Below are positions 37,036 through 51,545 of a DNA stretch of 64,000 nucleotides, in pieces. The notes under the pieces were generated by a model. That model saw only the letters and a program-made list of their open reading frames with translations, did not search any database and was not told the origin of the DNA. The stretch is from positions 14,080,501 through 14,144,500 of the forward strand of contig NC_079381.1 in the NCBI RefSeq assembly GCF_021018895.1, in the 5' to 3' direction. The DNA is from Seriola aureovittata. Lineage: Eukaryota > Chordata > Actinopteri > Carangiformes > Carangidae. The position numbers and the translations under genes are program-made. Position 1 is the first letter of the stretch, and each line of letters opens with the position of its first letter.

Positions 37036-38864
37036 GTGGAAATTCAACTTACTAAAGTTAAATGTTAAGAGTTCAGATAAAGTGACTTTACTTGTTGAAA
37101 TCATGAGTGTGATTTTGCAATAGCAGTGATTTGTTCTTTTTGTAGTGCTTCGTGATGAAGGCCAGAATGCTTTGTTTTCCCGGGAGGAGGAGGAAAGGCC
37201 GCACTGACATGGAGCTTTTGTAATGGAGCTGAGTATGGATCAGTAGGATTTTCTCGACACTGCCCTCAAGGTAAAATGTAATGAAAATGTAACATGTCAA
37301 AGACACATAGCTAAATGCTTAGATAAGCCACTGTCTATCCTCTGTGGTGTGACGCTCCACCTTTAATTTATTATCTGTTTTGAGAAAATAACCAAAGGCT
37401 CGAGGCACTGGTAATATCGCCTCCCCAGTGCCCAGCACTACTCACTCTAGAGCAATAATCTTAATGACCTTCTCTTCTGTATTTCCTCGCTTCCTCCACC
37501 CCTGACCCCTCCCCTCTTTCCGTCCATTCGCGCTGTCCCCTATCCCAGGTTACTTCCACCACAACGGAGACGGCTAAACACACCCCCTTCCCACTCCCAA
37601 ACCACACACACTCATACACACCCTGGGGGTGAACCCAATAGGTCCACTGCATGTGAGTCGTAGCGTCTCGACTCCCCACCTCAGCGTGTTTCTTCATACT
37701 GCCTCTGGGGCTAGAACATGGACACCGCTCTCTTTCTCTTCTTTATCGGGTCCAGATAACCTTATGTGTTGGACAGGGTGAAGAGAAACCCACAAATAAT
37801 AGGCTTGTTTGCTGTCACTGAGAAGACGATGGGCAAGTTCCCTACTGCTGGCATCGTCTCAGGGTTTTACTCTGAGCCAAAGTGATGATGAGGTGTTGGG
37901 GCAGTCTATCGGGGCAGACATCAAGGTGGACCGAGGATTATTGAGAATTTGAATGTATCGCATCTTCGAAGGCGGCATTCAAGTAAAGCACTAAACTGCT
38001 GGAAGGCAAAAAACGCCAGTGCGTTAAGAATATGCATAACAGAACAAAACAACGTGTGTATGTCTTGTTCTCCGCGTCTCAATAACATGGGAAAAGTTAT
38101 GTCTTTTTTCAAATCATGCGTCAAGCACTTTTCATATTTTCAAAGTATATTTTGCCCTTCAAATGAAAGACACATACAAGGAGAATATATTAGGCTATGC
38201 TTTCTTATGCTATTGATTCTATGTATCTGCCCACTCAAGCCTCTCAAGGCCAACGTTAAAATGTCTTGCTTCCTATCTCCATCTTTAATTGATGGTGCAT
38301 ATTACCCTAATCCACACACACTCAATTCTCTGCTCTTCACTCCTTGATATTAAGTGTGTGTGAATGTGTATGGACTGTTAAGGTTGCTTTTGTACACTTT
38401 ACTGTTTATGGCCGCTTTAAGAGCTTATGGATTAAAAGGAGGATGTGCGCCATGAGTGCAAGACAAGACATTAGGAGCTCTTTATTAGCTAATCACATGG
38501 ACAATGGGCTTAAAGCACTTCTATAAAACAATAGAATGAGAAAAGGCAGAGGCTTATTTGCAAGACTCAGTGCCTGTTTGCTCCATTTGCATTAATTAAG
38601 TAAAGGGGTGCTGATCTGTATTGCAGCAATTAAGCAAATACTGCTGATAAATAGAAGGTGGAGCCTTTTTTAAGATGATAAGATAGCAACATTAAGATAT
38701 GACTGCATAGGAATCTGGTAGATTTAGGACATTACTTACATATCGTGCATACAAAGGCAAACCTAAAATGGGTGTGGTCAGTCGTATGGTTGAAAGAAAA
38801 CGCTTCAACTGATATGTCTGTCTATATTTCTCAGCATCTGTTGGACCTTTTTATGCACACTAGC
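37036..38864. other. No gene recognised outside the regulatory candidate
   Basis: 37480-37630 is C-rich with CACACACACTC. The remainder is ordinary sequence apart from the POU/homeodomain motif cluster near 38590. Confidence 0.55.
38560..38660. promoter_or_regulatory. Candidate regulatory block: octamer abutting TAATTAA
   Basis: ATTTGCAT (38585-38592), the octamer recognised by POU factors, directly abuts TAATTAA (38593-38599), a homeodomain core. CAATTAAGCAAAT lies 30 bases on (38627-38639). Close packing of POU and homeodomain motifs is typical of developmental enhancers. This is inferred from motifs only. Confidence 0.3.
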
Positions 38865-39025
38865 GGCACAGCTCTAGGGATGGCCACGTCTGTCTGTTGG
38901 CCTGTCAGTCCATCCGTTCGGTCCAACTATTGGATGGATTACTGTAAAATTTGGTATGGATATTTATGGTCCTCAGTGGATGGATCGCCGTGACTGTGGC
39001 GATCCCCTTGACTTTTTCCCCCTGA
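38865..39025 (-). repeat. Interspersed repeat family A, inverted partial copy 3
   Basis: The segment 'caactattggatggatta' then 'aaatttggtatggatattta' is the reverse complement of the family A tail (copy 1 about 26895-26960). It is followed by 'ggtcctcag' and 'gcgatccccttgact', which match the reverse complement of the copy 1 segment near 26860-26900. This is a 3'-only fragment on the opposite strand. Confidence 0.75.
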
Positions 39026-39176
39026 CTGAGTTCTCTCAGTCACCTGTCAATCTCTCAAAATGTTCTCTAGCCGTCAACTGTCCATCAGCTGTTGACAGCG
39101 TGTGGATGGGAGGAGATGAGAGGCAAGCAGACAGATGTGTTGCCATTATATCACTTGGGTTTTTATCATCTTTCAT

Positions 39177-39187
39177 CCCCCCCCCCC
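39177..39187. repeat. C11 homopolymer
   Basis: Eleven C after TTTCAT. Confidence 0.85.
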
Positions 39188-39683
39188 TGCCCAGCAATGA
39201 TTAGAGAGCTAGGAGGAAGTTTAGCACACGTCTGTGATGTGTGAAAGCCTGACAGGGCCTGCCTGTCCACACAGGCCCAGACACCACGTGCAGGGCAACA
39301 GAAGTTCAAAGATTACTTGACATCTTTATTTAAATACTTTTATTGAAATTACTAGACTTTTGCATGGATGGTACATGGTCAGCTGTTCAAAGGAAGGAAG
39401 GCTTTACATTTAAGGGTATTGTAGAAAAAAATCTCAATTTAGTGTTTTTCCTTTTTTTTTAATGAAAAATCTAAATATAACTTTTTTTCACATATGGGTT
39501 TTGACAATCAGATTTATAAAATGGCAGCATGCTCCAGGGGTTTTAACCACACACCTCTCCGTGGATGTGTCATAATTTTGGCAACGGGATGAAATCAGGT
39601 CACCTAACTTGTTAATAAACAGTTATCATCAAGGGTGTATGTAGGCCTATGTGTGTACGTCCATGTATGGTGCACTTTAATAA

Positions 39684-39709
39684 TGTGTGTTTGTGTGTGT
39701 GTGTGTGTT
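39684..39709. repeat. (GT)n microsatellite
   Basis: TGTGTGTTTG followed by pure GT. Confidence 0.92.
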
Positions 39710-41044
39710 TGTGATCCTTGAGGGCATGGCTGAAGTAATGATTTACTAAATGTCAAATGAACAGTAGTGGGGAGAAAACACCATGCAGGCGTGTTGGCTG
39801 GAAGCTCTTTAGCATTTCACGCCCTGATTGTGAGACAGCTCCTTTGGTCAGCCTACATCACTGAGGCAGCAGCATGTCCTGAGAATTAGTGCCCAAGGAT
39901 TACATGCACACACACTTGGTCAGTTTAAGCACCATACTCAACTCTTTATATAAACGCAGAGCCACAAACAAATGAACACATGCAGACACTCTGTTAGTGG
40001 TGTGACATGATAAGGTCAAGATGAACCTTCTTTGCTTCTTAATGTAACTCCTCCTGAAGATTCTTCCCCTTTTTCCACTTTCTCCTTTTTTTTTTCAGTA
40101 GTTACCACTGAATTCTGAGCTCTGTCACTGACAGCTTTTGAGTAGAAAAGAGCCCAAACCATCTGCGCAATAATAGCTTTTATGAGTTTGTTCCCTCTCA
40201 TAGAGAGCATACTGCGGTCTCTTGGGTGGACATCACAGTCGGCGACAGCCTGATGTGGGCTGAGAGGTTGCCATGTCGGCTGTCTACCCCCTCTCAGGCT
40301 CATCTCTAGGGTCCGCAGAGACTGTGAAGAGAGGCCTATCACCAGTGCTCCTGTTGCCTAATCACTTTCTTTCTCTCCTCTCCTCTTCCCCTTAGCATTT
40401 CAGGCTGCCATTCGCATTTGCACTCTGTCCGCACACCATCATTTATTTATTTATCCCTTTTCCAGTGTTGTTTTTCCTTTCAGCACTCTGATATTTCCCG
40501 ATTTGTGAGAAAAAAAGGGCCCAGATGGCACCAAAGGCGAGGTCTTAGACACGCAAAATGGAAACACACACAAACAAACAGCACAAATGGCACCAATGGC
40601 CCTGTCGGTGGTCACACCACATCTTTGACCATTAATGCCCCTCTTATAGCTACCTCTTCTGACAGATGTATTTGTTGACCACCAGGCTGTGAATAGTGGG
40701 TGGATATGTCGACCAATTCAATCTGCCAACAGAGACTTTATGCAAATGTAGGTCATCATGCCTGGCACATGCAAATGGTGTGAAGGGGCAATATGACAAA
40801 GAAGCAAGCAGTGAAGGGTGGGGGGTTGTGGATGTTAAGGAGGCAGAACTACAGATAGGAGTTGAGTGGTGGGTTCACTCTGGTAATCTGGTGACTAGTA
40901 ACAATCTTGAAGTGACAGTGACTCACTAATGAGAGTGACCTCCTACCTTTGCTCCTTTCTCTACCCTTGGCATACAAGCACATACACAGAGGCATACGTG
41001 TCATTTTGGCCTCACCCTTGATGCATTCGGACAGCTTGTTTGAT

Positions 41045-41115
41045 GGGTGGGTTGGGTGGAGGATGGGGTGGAGGTTGCTGTGTTGCTGTGTTGGGTGGGT
41101 GGTGGTGGAGGGTTG
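41045..41115 (+). other. G-rich run with two quadruplex-capable segments
   Basis: G3-T-G3-TT-G3 (41045-41056) with G4 at 41065-41068, then a second cluster of GGG runs with GGTGG units from 41093. TTGCTGTG is tandemly repeated between them. Confidence 0.55.
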
Positions 41116-42776
41116 TGTTGTGGGTGTAGCCAAGGATAGGTGACGGCTCATCAAAGCCAGGGGTTGTGTTAATGTATCATACTTTCATTGGTATACAGTA
41201 CCAAAACCAAAGGGACACACACATCTACTTGGGTTACATCTAATCAGCTCAGACTGACCACAAAATAAAATTTCAGTAAAATAAAGTAGAAATAGTTCAG
41301 ACATAAACTGAAGTGGAATTTGTCAAGTTTAAATACACTGTGAGCTTTATAGTAGACGAAGTGTGGCCTGCTTCTCAATTACAGTAAAACATGCAATTAT
41401 CTTTACAGTAAGTCAACATTCCAGCTCACCCAGGTTCCCCAAGGGCACATAATGAATGGGTGGCATCAGCAGGTTGACAGCTGGCATGTAAACTAACGGA
41501 CTGAATTCCACCCCCACCAACCAGACCCTCATCCCTCCCAGCATCACCTTCATAGCAGGACTTCTAACACTGCAGGCTTCATCAAACCCACACTGAAAGA
41601 AAGGAGTCTGCCAAAATTGCCCAGAGTCTGAGAGTGGTAGTTGTTATGGCAACATGGATTACTCTTCATATTCCCACTAATTTTAGTGCATATTTTGTAC
41701 AATCTGTCTGTGGTTGATGTGCAGCACAGGTCGGGACTGTTTCCTTGATATTTGACCAATATCAGCCACAAAGGACTGAATTTACTCATTACATCAATCA
41801 TTTCCATTAAGAATATGCACAGAGCAAAGACCACAAAACACTCACAGATAAATGTTAACTTACAGCATTGCTTTCATCTTTCTTGTATGACCGTCTGCAG
41901 TGTAAGATAAAACATTTTTTAATTACATATCACATGTCATAGATTACTTTTCTTTGCAAGACTTTAAAATGGTTTGCATGATTGCTAAGATACATAGCAG
42001 TCTGCCTGTATGTTGAATCAACACTATGAAATTGGTGCTGAACATGAGGGTCTGGTGCATTTGATATAATTATTGTGTATTTTCACTATAATAAAAAAAA
42101 GACAACTTTTAAAAACAGCCTTGAGAAAGCATTTCAATTTTGCCCAACACAAAGAGCTGACACAAATTATTTATGCAATATTGTTACTCACTCAAGGCAT
42201 TTTTGAAAGAAATGGAAATGTGCCAACATGCTCACTTGTGGATCCCATCAAAGCAATCAAATACGATGAGAATTTTACAAGGCTGGCTCAGCAGCCTGTA
42301 AACTAATCTGTAGGAGTGACTAATTCTGCTGTACTTGAGGTTATTTCTATCAGGTTATGTCAGGCTCGTTGTTAACAAGTCAGCCGATGAAACTGGGTAC
42401 GCTCTTCCTATATTTTAGTGTATGTCATGAAATAGCCTGATCATAAATTTTTATGAGTAAATGTCCTCAAGCATAAAAGACTGAGACAAGACTTCTGAGC
42501 AGGCCTACCTGACAGGAAGCAGATGCTGCCACATTAGGCATGCTACTAAATGTGTCTGCGTTCAATTTTCCTGAAAGAGTAGTGTTTCTGTCATCTTCCT
42601 TCCGACTTATGCCATCGGTCTGAACAAGTGACCTCACGTTTAGGACTCGAATGTGAAAGCCATTAGAGATTACTGGCTACAGATTATGAACAGGTTAATG
42701 CAGTATATGCCCATGTTTGAAAGACGCAGTTTGATTTTGGAGATATCTTTGTTTTACTCTCATATAACATGTCACT

Positions 42777-43012
42777 TTGTGAGTGGTAGAGCTGATGGTA
42801 GGCGGATCTTGTTACCTTTGGACAGAGTCCAGTAAGTACAAAAAAAGGGTTTGCACACCCAAATCTATGAGATTGCTCCCATAATATAGTTCTCATTGAT
42901 GTAGCACAGGTGAATAAACTTTTGGACCTCTGCACAGAGCATGGCTAGTTGTTTTCCATTGGTTTCAGTCTTCGTGCCAAGCTAATCTAAGCAACTACTG
43001 GTTATAGCCTCC
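42777..43012. repeat. Interspersed repeat family B, copy 1 (split)
   Basis: A first piece (42777-42830) contains 'ggtaggcggatcttgttacc' and 'tttggacagagtcc'. A second (about 42916-43012) contains 'tttggacctctgcacagagc', 'ggctagttgttttcc' and 'cagtcttcgtgccaagct'. About 85 bases of unrelated sequence separate them. The second piece aligns with 60630-60680. From memory this is a widespread fish repeat. A short duplication of the 'tttggac' segment suggests rearrangement. Confidence 0.7.
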
Positions 43013-43081
43013 TATTTTTGTGTCTGTATTTATCTATCAACATACTGTTGTTCGTGCTTTTTTGGCTGTGTATCCTTTCTT

Positions 43082-43085
<4 letters not shown>

Positions 43086-43155
<70 letters not shown>
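43086..43155. repeat. (GT)n microsatellite with one phase shift
   Basis: Pure GT except for a single extra T near 43116 that shifts the register. Confidence 0.97.
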
Positions 43156-43157
<2 letters not shown>

Positions 43158-43352
43158 AATTTCTCTAAAACACTTGTTCATTTCTCCTCTATTGTCACCT
43201 CTTGCTTATCTTGATTTCTGAGCACAGAAGCAGACAGGTGCTCCTGATTGGTGTTGCTTTCCAGCACCGAGAGTGGTAAGGCAACACCTTGAGCCCAACT
43301 TTTATCCATTTATCCTAAACAACTGTGGTATAGTAACATAACCACTGTCCAC

Positions 43353-43427
43353 TGTGTGTGTCTGTGTGTGTGTGTGTGCGTGCGTGCGTGTGTGTGTGCG
43401 TGTGAGTATGTCTGTGTAAGTGTGTTC
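43353..43427. repeat. Imperfect GT/GC microsatellite
   Basis: GT units with CTGT, GCGTGCGTGC and GAGTATG breaks. Confidence 0.92.
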
Positions 43428-45412
<1,985 letters not shown>

Positions 45413-45573
45413 CTGTGTAAAGGCACGTCACATCACACTGTCAAGACAGGCCCTTCCTCTCCCCCGTGCACTTGGAGAGGCTGGCAGTTACCCAGTCCTC
45501 CATGAGCGCACGCCGTGGACTGGTTCTGAACTGGTTCCCTCACTCGGGGCTAGCCTGGGACCAAACCCTGCGT

Positions 45574-45594
45574 CGCCTCTAATTAGGGGAGGCG
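45574..45594. promoter_or_regulatory. TAATTA centred in an imperfect CGCCTC/GAGGCG palindrome
   Basis: CGCCTC and GAGGCG flank TAATTAGGG. The CTAATTAG core is itself a palindrome of the kind bound by paired-class homeodomain dimers. It sits in a moderately G+C-rich block (45480-45660) with further TAATTAG at 45624-45632. Candidate regulatory site only. Confidence 0.3.
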
Positions 45595-46611
45595 CCCAGG
45601 CACAGGCATAACGAGCTGATGAATAATTAGAATTGGAGGAAATTGTGCAGCCAGGGCGGCAAATCTGGAGGGACAAGTGCTGAAAACAAGGCAAGCGGCA
45701 TTAAGTCCACAGTCAGTCAAATCTGTGAACTTGGCCAGCGGCGTTAACACTAGGCCTGTGTGAAGAGGAATAAAGCTCCAGCACTGGTGGCCAGCCAAGG
45801 CCATAGTCAGACCCCCAGGGTCGATTAAGAGAAACAAATAAGATGTGGGTGATAAATGAATCCATAAATTGCCAGCGATGAATATTAATTCCTTACTGCT
45901 CTGGCGTTGTGAGAATGCTAAACCATGTGCAAAAGGATGCAGTGTTGATACTGTGATAGTATCTCAACATTTTCAAGGCAGCGTGTCAGAATCAAAATAA
46001 ATGATTGACAGACATGTTTGGCTGCAAGTGCTGTTCTCACTTCCAACACCCATGCTGAGGAGAATGTAGCCTAGCCACTCTTTATGTGTAAGCGAGTGTC
46101 AAAACGTCGACCACACTGCTACAAATTGTCATACATAATGTCCAAACATGTAAATATATTTTTCTACTAAACTGAATGAATTTTGCAGCCTCAGCTTCAC
46201 ACTATGAGTTTTCAAGGTGTGAATTTCCAAAAGTAGAACGCTGAATCATCGATGGAGTGGTGGTAAAGAGAAGTGACAGTAATGATGATAGGGTGTTTGC
46301 AGGCCAACCTTTGACTGACACAGTTTGGGTCAGTCTTTTCCTCCCACAAACATCCCCCTCATTATCATGCATGGGGTCAAAGCCGGCGTCAGAGGGGGTG
46401 AACAAGTCCTCTCGAGGGTCTTGATTGGGGTAGTAGCAGGGGAGTGATGAGGACATCCATGGGGGAGAATCCAAGGACTGTGCCCCTGCGATGATCCTCT
46501 GACAGCCAACATGGCTGCCCAGCGTTAATTAGTGCTGGCCTTCCCCAGTCACCAAGGTTGTTCACATCCCTGGGTCATTTAACACGTTGCCTGCTCTCTG
46601 CTTGCTCTTTT

Positions 46612-46643
46612 CTCTGCCAGCTGTGCCACTTTGTCTGGCAGAG
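46612..46643. repeat. 9-bp inverted repeat CTCTGCCAG ... CTGGCAGAG
   Basis: Perfect 9-bp arms with a 14-nt loop. The TGGCA/TGCCA halves resemble spaced NFI half-sites, but the spacing is not canonical. Confidence 0.7.
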
Positions 46644-47030
46644 TGGAATCACGCCCGGTGATGCAGGGCATTAGACGTGTGACTTTCATGTTTTCACCTA
46701 ATGTCTGGTGGCCTGTTTGTTTTGTCATGTGGTGCTGATATGTGAACGTGTGACATGTTTGCATTCATCAGAGAGACATGACTTTTATTCCAAAGCTTCA
46801 AATGACTTCAGACCTTATTTTCTGTTGTAATAATGACCAAGGTTTTCTTTCATTGGGGTTTTGCCCTTGACAACACCTCTTTCATTCTGGCTGTATAAGG
46901 GTTATAAAGCTGTTGGCAAGGCAGTCTCTTATAATAAAGTATTCCATGAGGAATACATTCCATAATATTACAGCAGTGAATTTGTGTCAATGAGAAGACA
47001 GGATTACAATAACAAAAGGCTAAGCAGCCA

Positions 47031-47050
47031 GTCCTATTGAGTCCTATTGA
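47031..47050. repeat. Tandem duplication of GTCCTATTGA
   Basis: Two exact adjacent 10-mers, upstream of the GT array. Confidence 0.9.
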
Positions 47051-47098
47051 GGGATGTTTTCAAAAAACTAGTTGTGATGATCAGTGAAAACACAGGTG

Positions 47099-47099
<1 letters not shown>

Positions 47100-47163
<64 letters not shown>
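47100..47163. repeat. (GT)32 microsatellite
   Basis: Pure TG/GT between GGTGA and GCGCAAG. Confidence 0.97.
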
Positions 47164-47166
<3 letters not shown>

Positions 47167-48109
47167 AAGTTCAAAGAAAGGACAGTCAGAAATTGTGTGC
47201 ATCTAAGTGAAGGCCTCTATTCTGAAAACATAATGTATCTTTGTAAAGGCAGCTTCTTCCTTTTTCAAGTTAATCACAATTGTTTCTCTGCTCTGTGTGC
47301 GTCTTTCTCCCGCTAAAAGGATTTTTTTCCTCAATTTCCCAAAGCATTCACATCAGACTAGCCTGTTTTTTTGTATATTATAGTCTTATTACATGATTGC
47401 TGCTATCTGAAAACATGTGGTTAAAATAATAAGCAGTCTTTGTGCAATGTGAAGCAGAAAACAGGGCCAAATCATGCAATGATAAACACGACTTTTCCCC
47501 CTTTCCCAATCTTCCAACTCATTTGAACTTAATGCTGCATTCATCATTTTGATAAGCATCAGCATGCAGCCAATATGGTAGTTGAGGAAAGCAGATAGGA
47601 GACTGAAGCCAAAGCTCGTTAGGGCCACCTATTATAACATTTAGGAGTGTTCTTAATAGAAACATGCCTCAGAGCTGATGGCTTTTAAAAGGAGAGGAGT
47701 TTTTGGTTTCCGTGCAGCACGTCATATCATTAACCGCGAAAGGAGGAGTGCAGAGTGTCTCACATCCCTGCTTTCCGTCCCTTTTCCACATACATTAGTG
47801 TCCCCATGTCACATTTCATGTGTAGCGGAAGGGAAAACGCGTTGGTTCCCCAGCCGAATGTGGGCTAAGGGGAAAAAGCTAAGCCTTGGGCAATCAGAGC
47901 AGGGGAGAGTCGTGGCATTAATGGTGATGAGTAGTGATCACAGACTCTGGTCATTAAACTAATAAGACTGTATTTAAATTAGCCAGGGATGTTTTTCCTC
48001 TTTTTTCCTCTTCCCCTCCTCCAGCCCCCACCCTCCTGTTATTTTCATGGTCATGCATTGGAAAACACATCCACATATTTCGATCAGAGTTTCTCCCCCT
48101 TCATTTCCT

Positions 48110-48170
48110 TAACGAAGGAACTAATTAAATGAGGCGCTCCATCCTAATTAATAATTATTTTTCCTCTGTC
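48110..48170. promoter_or_regulatory. Cluster of TAATTA sites
   Basis: CTAATTAAAT (48121-48130) and CCTAATTAATAATTATT (48143-48159) give at least three homeodomain cores in 40 bases, separated by GAGGCGCTCC. This is a candidate enhancer segment from motif content only. Confidence 0.28.
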
Positions 48171-48459
48171 AAGCGGAAGAATTTGTTTTTTTTCCCCCCA
48201 TATTTAACATCTTCACTTTGTTGTATGTACACTGTGTTTTTTGTATCTTATTGATTTTGGACTATTTTTAATGGCTTTGAAAGTCTGATAAAAACATATT
48301 TTTTTAAAAACGGACTCACCTCTTCCTTATCCTCAACAATGTCTATTATAATAATAGAATTACACCACGTCTACTTCTCTTCCTTTCAGTCAATGGGCCT
48401 TACTGAGATAAGATAATGGATACATGTGTAATAGTTTTTTTAAATTATTTTTTATATAT

Positions 48460-48488
48460 ATGTGTATATATTATATATATATACACAT
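48460..48488. repeat. AT-rich 12-bp inverted repeat
   Basis: ATGTGTATATAT (48460-48471) and ATATATACACAT (48477-48488) flank TATAT. Cruciform-prone. Confidence 0.8.
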
Positions 48489-51419
48489 CTATACAACATT
48501 CTGTGGACAAGATGTGAAGTAGTGTAATCAAGTTTATATAAAGATTAACATCTTTAATCATTAATTTGGTGTCGCTTTAGAGCAGTAATTTAATATTGGT
48601 TTTAAAACGCAGTGGTGAATATTAAGTATATTCTTCAACATCAATTATACATAAAGTTCAATACTCCTATTACACAAGCTTCAAAAAGACAGTATTTTGG
48701 GAATGATCTTTATCTTCTATGTAAGCCCATCAGTTTCCATTACGGCTTATAATGCCACACATGAGTCGTGTTACTGCAGGTAAAAGCAGCATAAAGGTCT
48801 CCGCGGTCGGTCTGCGTTTAAGCTGTGCTCGGCCTCTGTGTACAGTGATCATGGCCGACAGTACCACTGGCTACGGTGTGATCAACAGGATGCCTCCAGT
48901 GATAGTGTGCTGCGTAAGAGGCATATTCTCGCCCAATTTCAACCCAAACAGACCCCTCTCTTTTAGCTATCAACCTGCTTCGCGGATGAACAGGGCAGAG
49001 GAAACAAGCTACACCCTGAGCTCACTTGCTCTGCTCCCTCCAGCCTGGTGCTTCAGGCGCTGGTGTGATTTTGCAGGCTGACAGTGACCCTGGCAGGGAT
49101 GGGGTAGAACCTCTCTGGTCCCCTTCTGTCTGGAAATGTCCCGGGGAGTGGGGGATTTGGGGGAGGGTGGTTGCTGGGGGGTCAGTTTATATTGTGCGTC
49201 CCTCTGCCCCATTCAGCTCTGTGGTGACCTTGCAGGGCTACTCTGCCCACTGGGGAGAGGAAGGGAAGGGGAAGTGGAAGGTCATGATCCCTGCGGTGCA
49301 CGTGTTGGACGCAGATGCTAACACAGCCTGACGAGGGTCTATTGGAAACATATTCTTCAGGCTCTTACCACTTTAGCCTACTCTTTTCTTCTCTTTCTGT
49401 GTTTTCCCTGACCTGATAGAGCTGAGCAGCGATAGCTGACCTTTTCCCTGACACTGAATTGTTCCGCCCAGCACCATAGGATCACTGTTTACGCACCCCT
49501 GGCTAAGCCCTTAGGGAGGAAAGTGTGCTGCCTACACGACATAAGCACATGCAAACACACATACACACAGGTCTAACCAAGTGGAGTGGCTCAATATGAG
49601 TGCTCTCCTCCTCTGTGTAAGTCCTTTGTTTCTGCAAATAGTTATTATGCAAGTTCACTCAGGAGACAACTGTGGAGAAATGTCTGAATACATAATCAAC
49701 AATGTCTTATTGTGCTGAACCAATGGGGAATCCTCGTATTTTCAAAATCTGACACATGCTCAGGGTTTCATGTGCTGGAATTGTTTCTTGTAAATTTATA
49801 TTAGGGCCAGATACAGCCAAAATAACACAAACGTGTTTCATTGTTTGTACCGTACCTCCCCAAAAGCCAACGTTTACATTTCTTCTGTGCTTTTGTTTGT
49901 TTGTCAGAAAGTTCATAATGTTCACCGCCAAGACAAGAGGGGTCTCCATCAAAGGGGAGCGAGGCAGTGGATGGACGGAGTAGTGTGAGTGCGATGCTCC
50001 AGTGCTTCACCACAGTCCTGTAATCTCCCATCTGGAATGTGTAAATCATGACTCTGTATATGCTCAACTCTGCAGCCCTGACAGATTTATACAGCACAAG
50101 CTTGTGTTTCTAGGGCTCCAGAGGCAAAGAAAATGTAAACTTTTTGAAACAGTTTATCACAGCGACCAGTGCAGTTTCAAAGGCTGAAGATCAGACCCAC
50201 ACTGGGTGAGAAATTGATCATTTTCAGGGTTTCAGAATCATCTTTACGAGTCAGTGTCATTTTGGTTGCATGGGAATGAGCTTCTTCTCAATATGTTTTA
50301 CAAGAGTGGTGTGCCTCATGCTGTAGGCAAGTTTTGCTTGTTTTTCCCCCATACAACGGCCTATCATGCATATTTCCTATATAACAAGGTAATTAGTTGG
50401 GAGATTAATTACAATATTCTCTCTATTTCTAGCTTTCAACACACTGGATGGAAATATGTAAATTACTTTCTGGCTTTTCAGTGACCATTTCCATTCTCTT
50501 CCCCAAGTTTGAGGTCACAACTTTAAACAGTGCATGCATCGTGTTTGGTGTCAGGGTTGAGGCAATTGAATAGCGGCGGCAGGGGAGCTGACATCTAACA
50601 TGAAGGTTAAGTGACAGGCAGGGCACAGTGAGGTCAGCATCGGCGTGTCACCCTTCCAGACCTCTCAGGAACAGAGGGGCAGGAAAAGGCCCAGTCAACT
50701 GCTTGCAGATGTGTCTGGATGCATGTTTCACTGACAAACACGAGGCAGGCGCCGCTCTCTGATGGTACCACTGGTCACTTCTAATCTGCATCTCGCACGA
50801 GACAGAGCTGCAACACTCCGGTCAGGGCCAGTGTGTGTAATCTCATACATCCAACTCCACTGACTTTAGCTCTTGACAGGATATTTTGACCAGTCTCCTG
50901 ATAGCTTACATATTTAGTTGGTTGAGGTGCTCCAGCACTATGACATGTTGTACTATTTTAATAGTACAGGAGCAGAATTTTACTCTTTTCTTCAAACTTG
51001 CTATATTTTATGTTATGTCCTTCATGATCTCTCTATCTTTTTTAATGTAAATGACACAAAGCTTATATTTGGTTACGTATTCTCTTGTTAAGAAAATGCT
51101 ATACAGTACATGGATTCTTGAAAGCATCAGCAATGCTTCTCTGGCAGCTGTTTTTAATGGGTTTTTACAAACACTGGGAAGCTACAGTTTAACTTTGCTG
51201 AGGAAAGGCAACCCTGCAAAACAAAAGACAGCCTTAGCTGCTAACTGCGGCAAATAAACTGGTTGGTTCAGATGTTTTGTGGGTGTTAATATGATGACAG
51301 CAAAACTACACAACTTTTCAGCAAGTTATTCAATAAAACTGATATGATGTAATAACATGCTGTCAACACATTCTGTGTATATTCATGTGACACTTTGAAA
51401 GGAGCCACTCGGAGAACTG

Positions 51420-51545
51420 TTACTTTTGATACCTGATGTTTATGTTGAATGCATGACTTACGCTTGCCACTGATTCTTTTTACACTGTGCTCAACTTTTT
51501 CTCAAGAAAATATTCTGAGTACGTCTTCCACCCCCGAGTATGCTC
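51420..51545. repeat. Possible degenerate fish interspersed repeat
   Basis: The strings 'ttacttttgatacctgatg' and 'tctgagtacgtcttccaccc' resemble, from memory, the end of a widespread teleost repeat. There is no second copy in the window to confirm it. Confidence 0.3.

Larger units (their letters stand above)
39188..42776. other. No gene recognised
   Basis: Ordinary DNA with one GT array and a G-rich segment at 41045-41115. No coding motif is seen. Confidence 0.6.

Noticed and set aside
49026..49331. 101-codon frame as a complete exon
   Set aside because: A reasonable acceptor lies at 49046-49047, but no convincing donor follows and the product is not recognised. Kept only as a composition finding.
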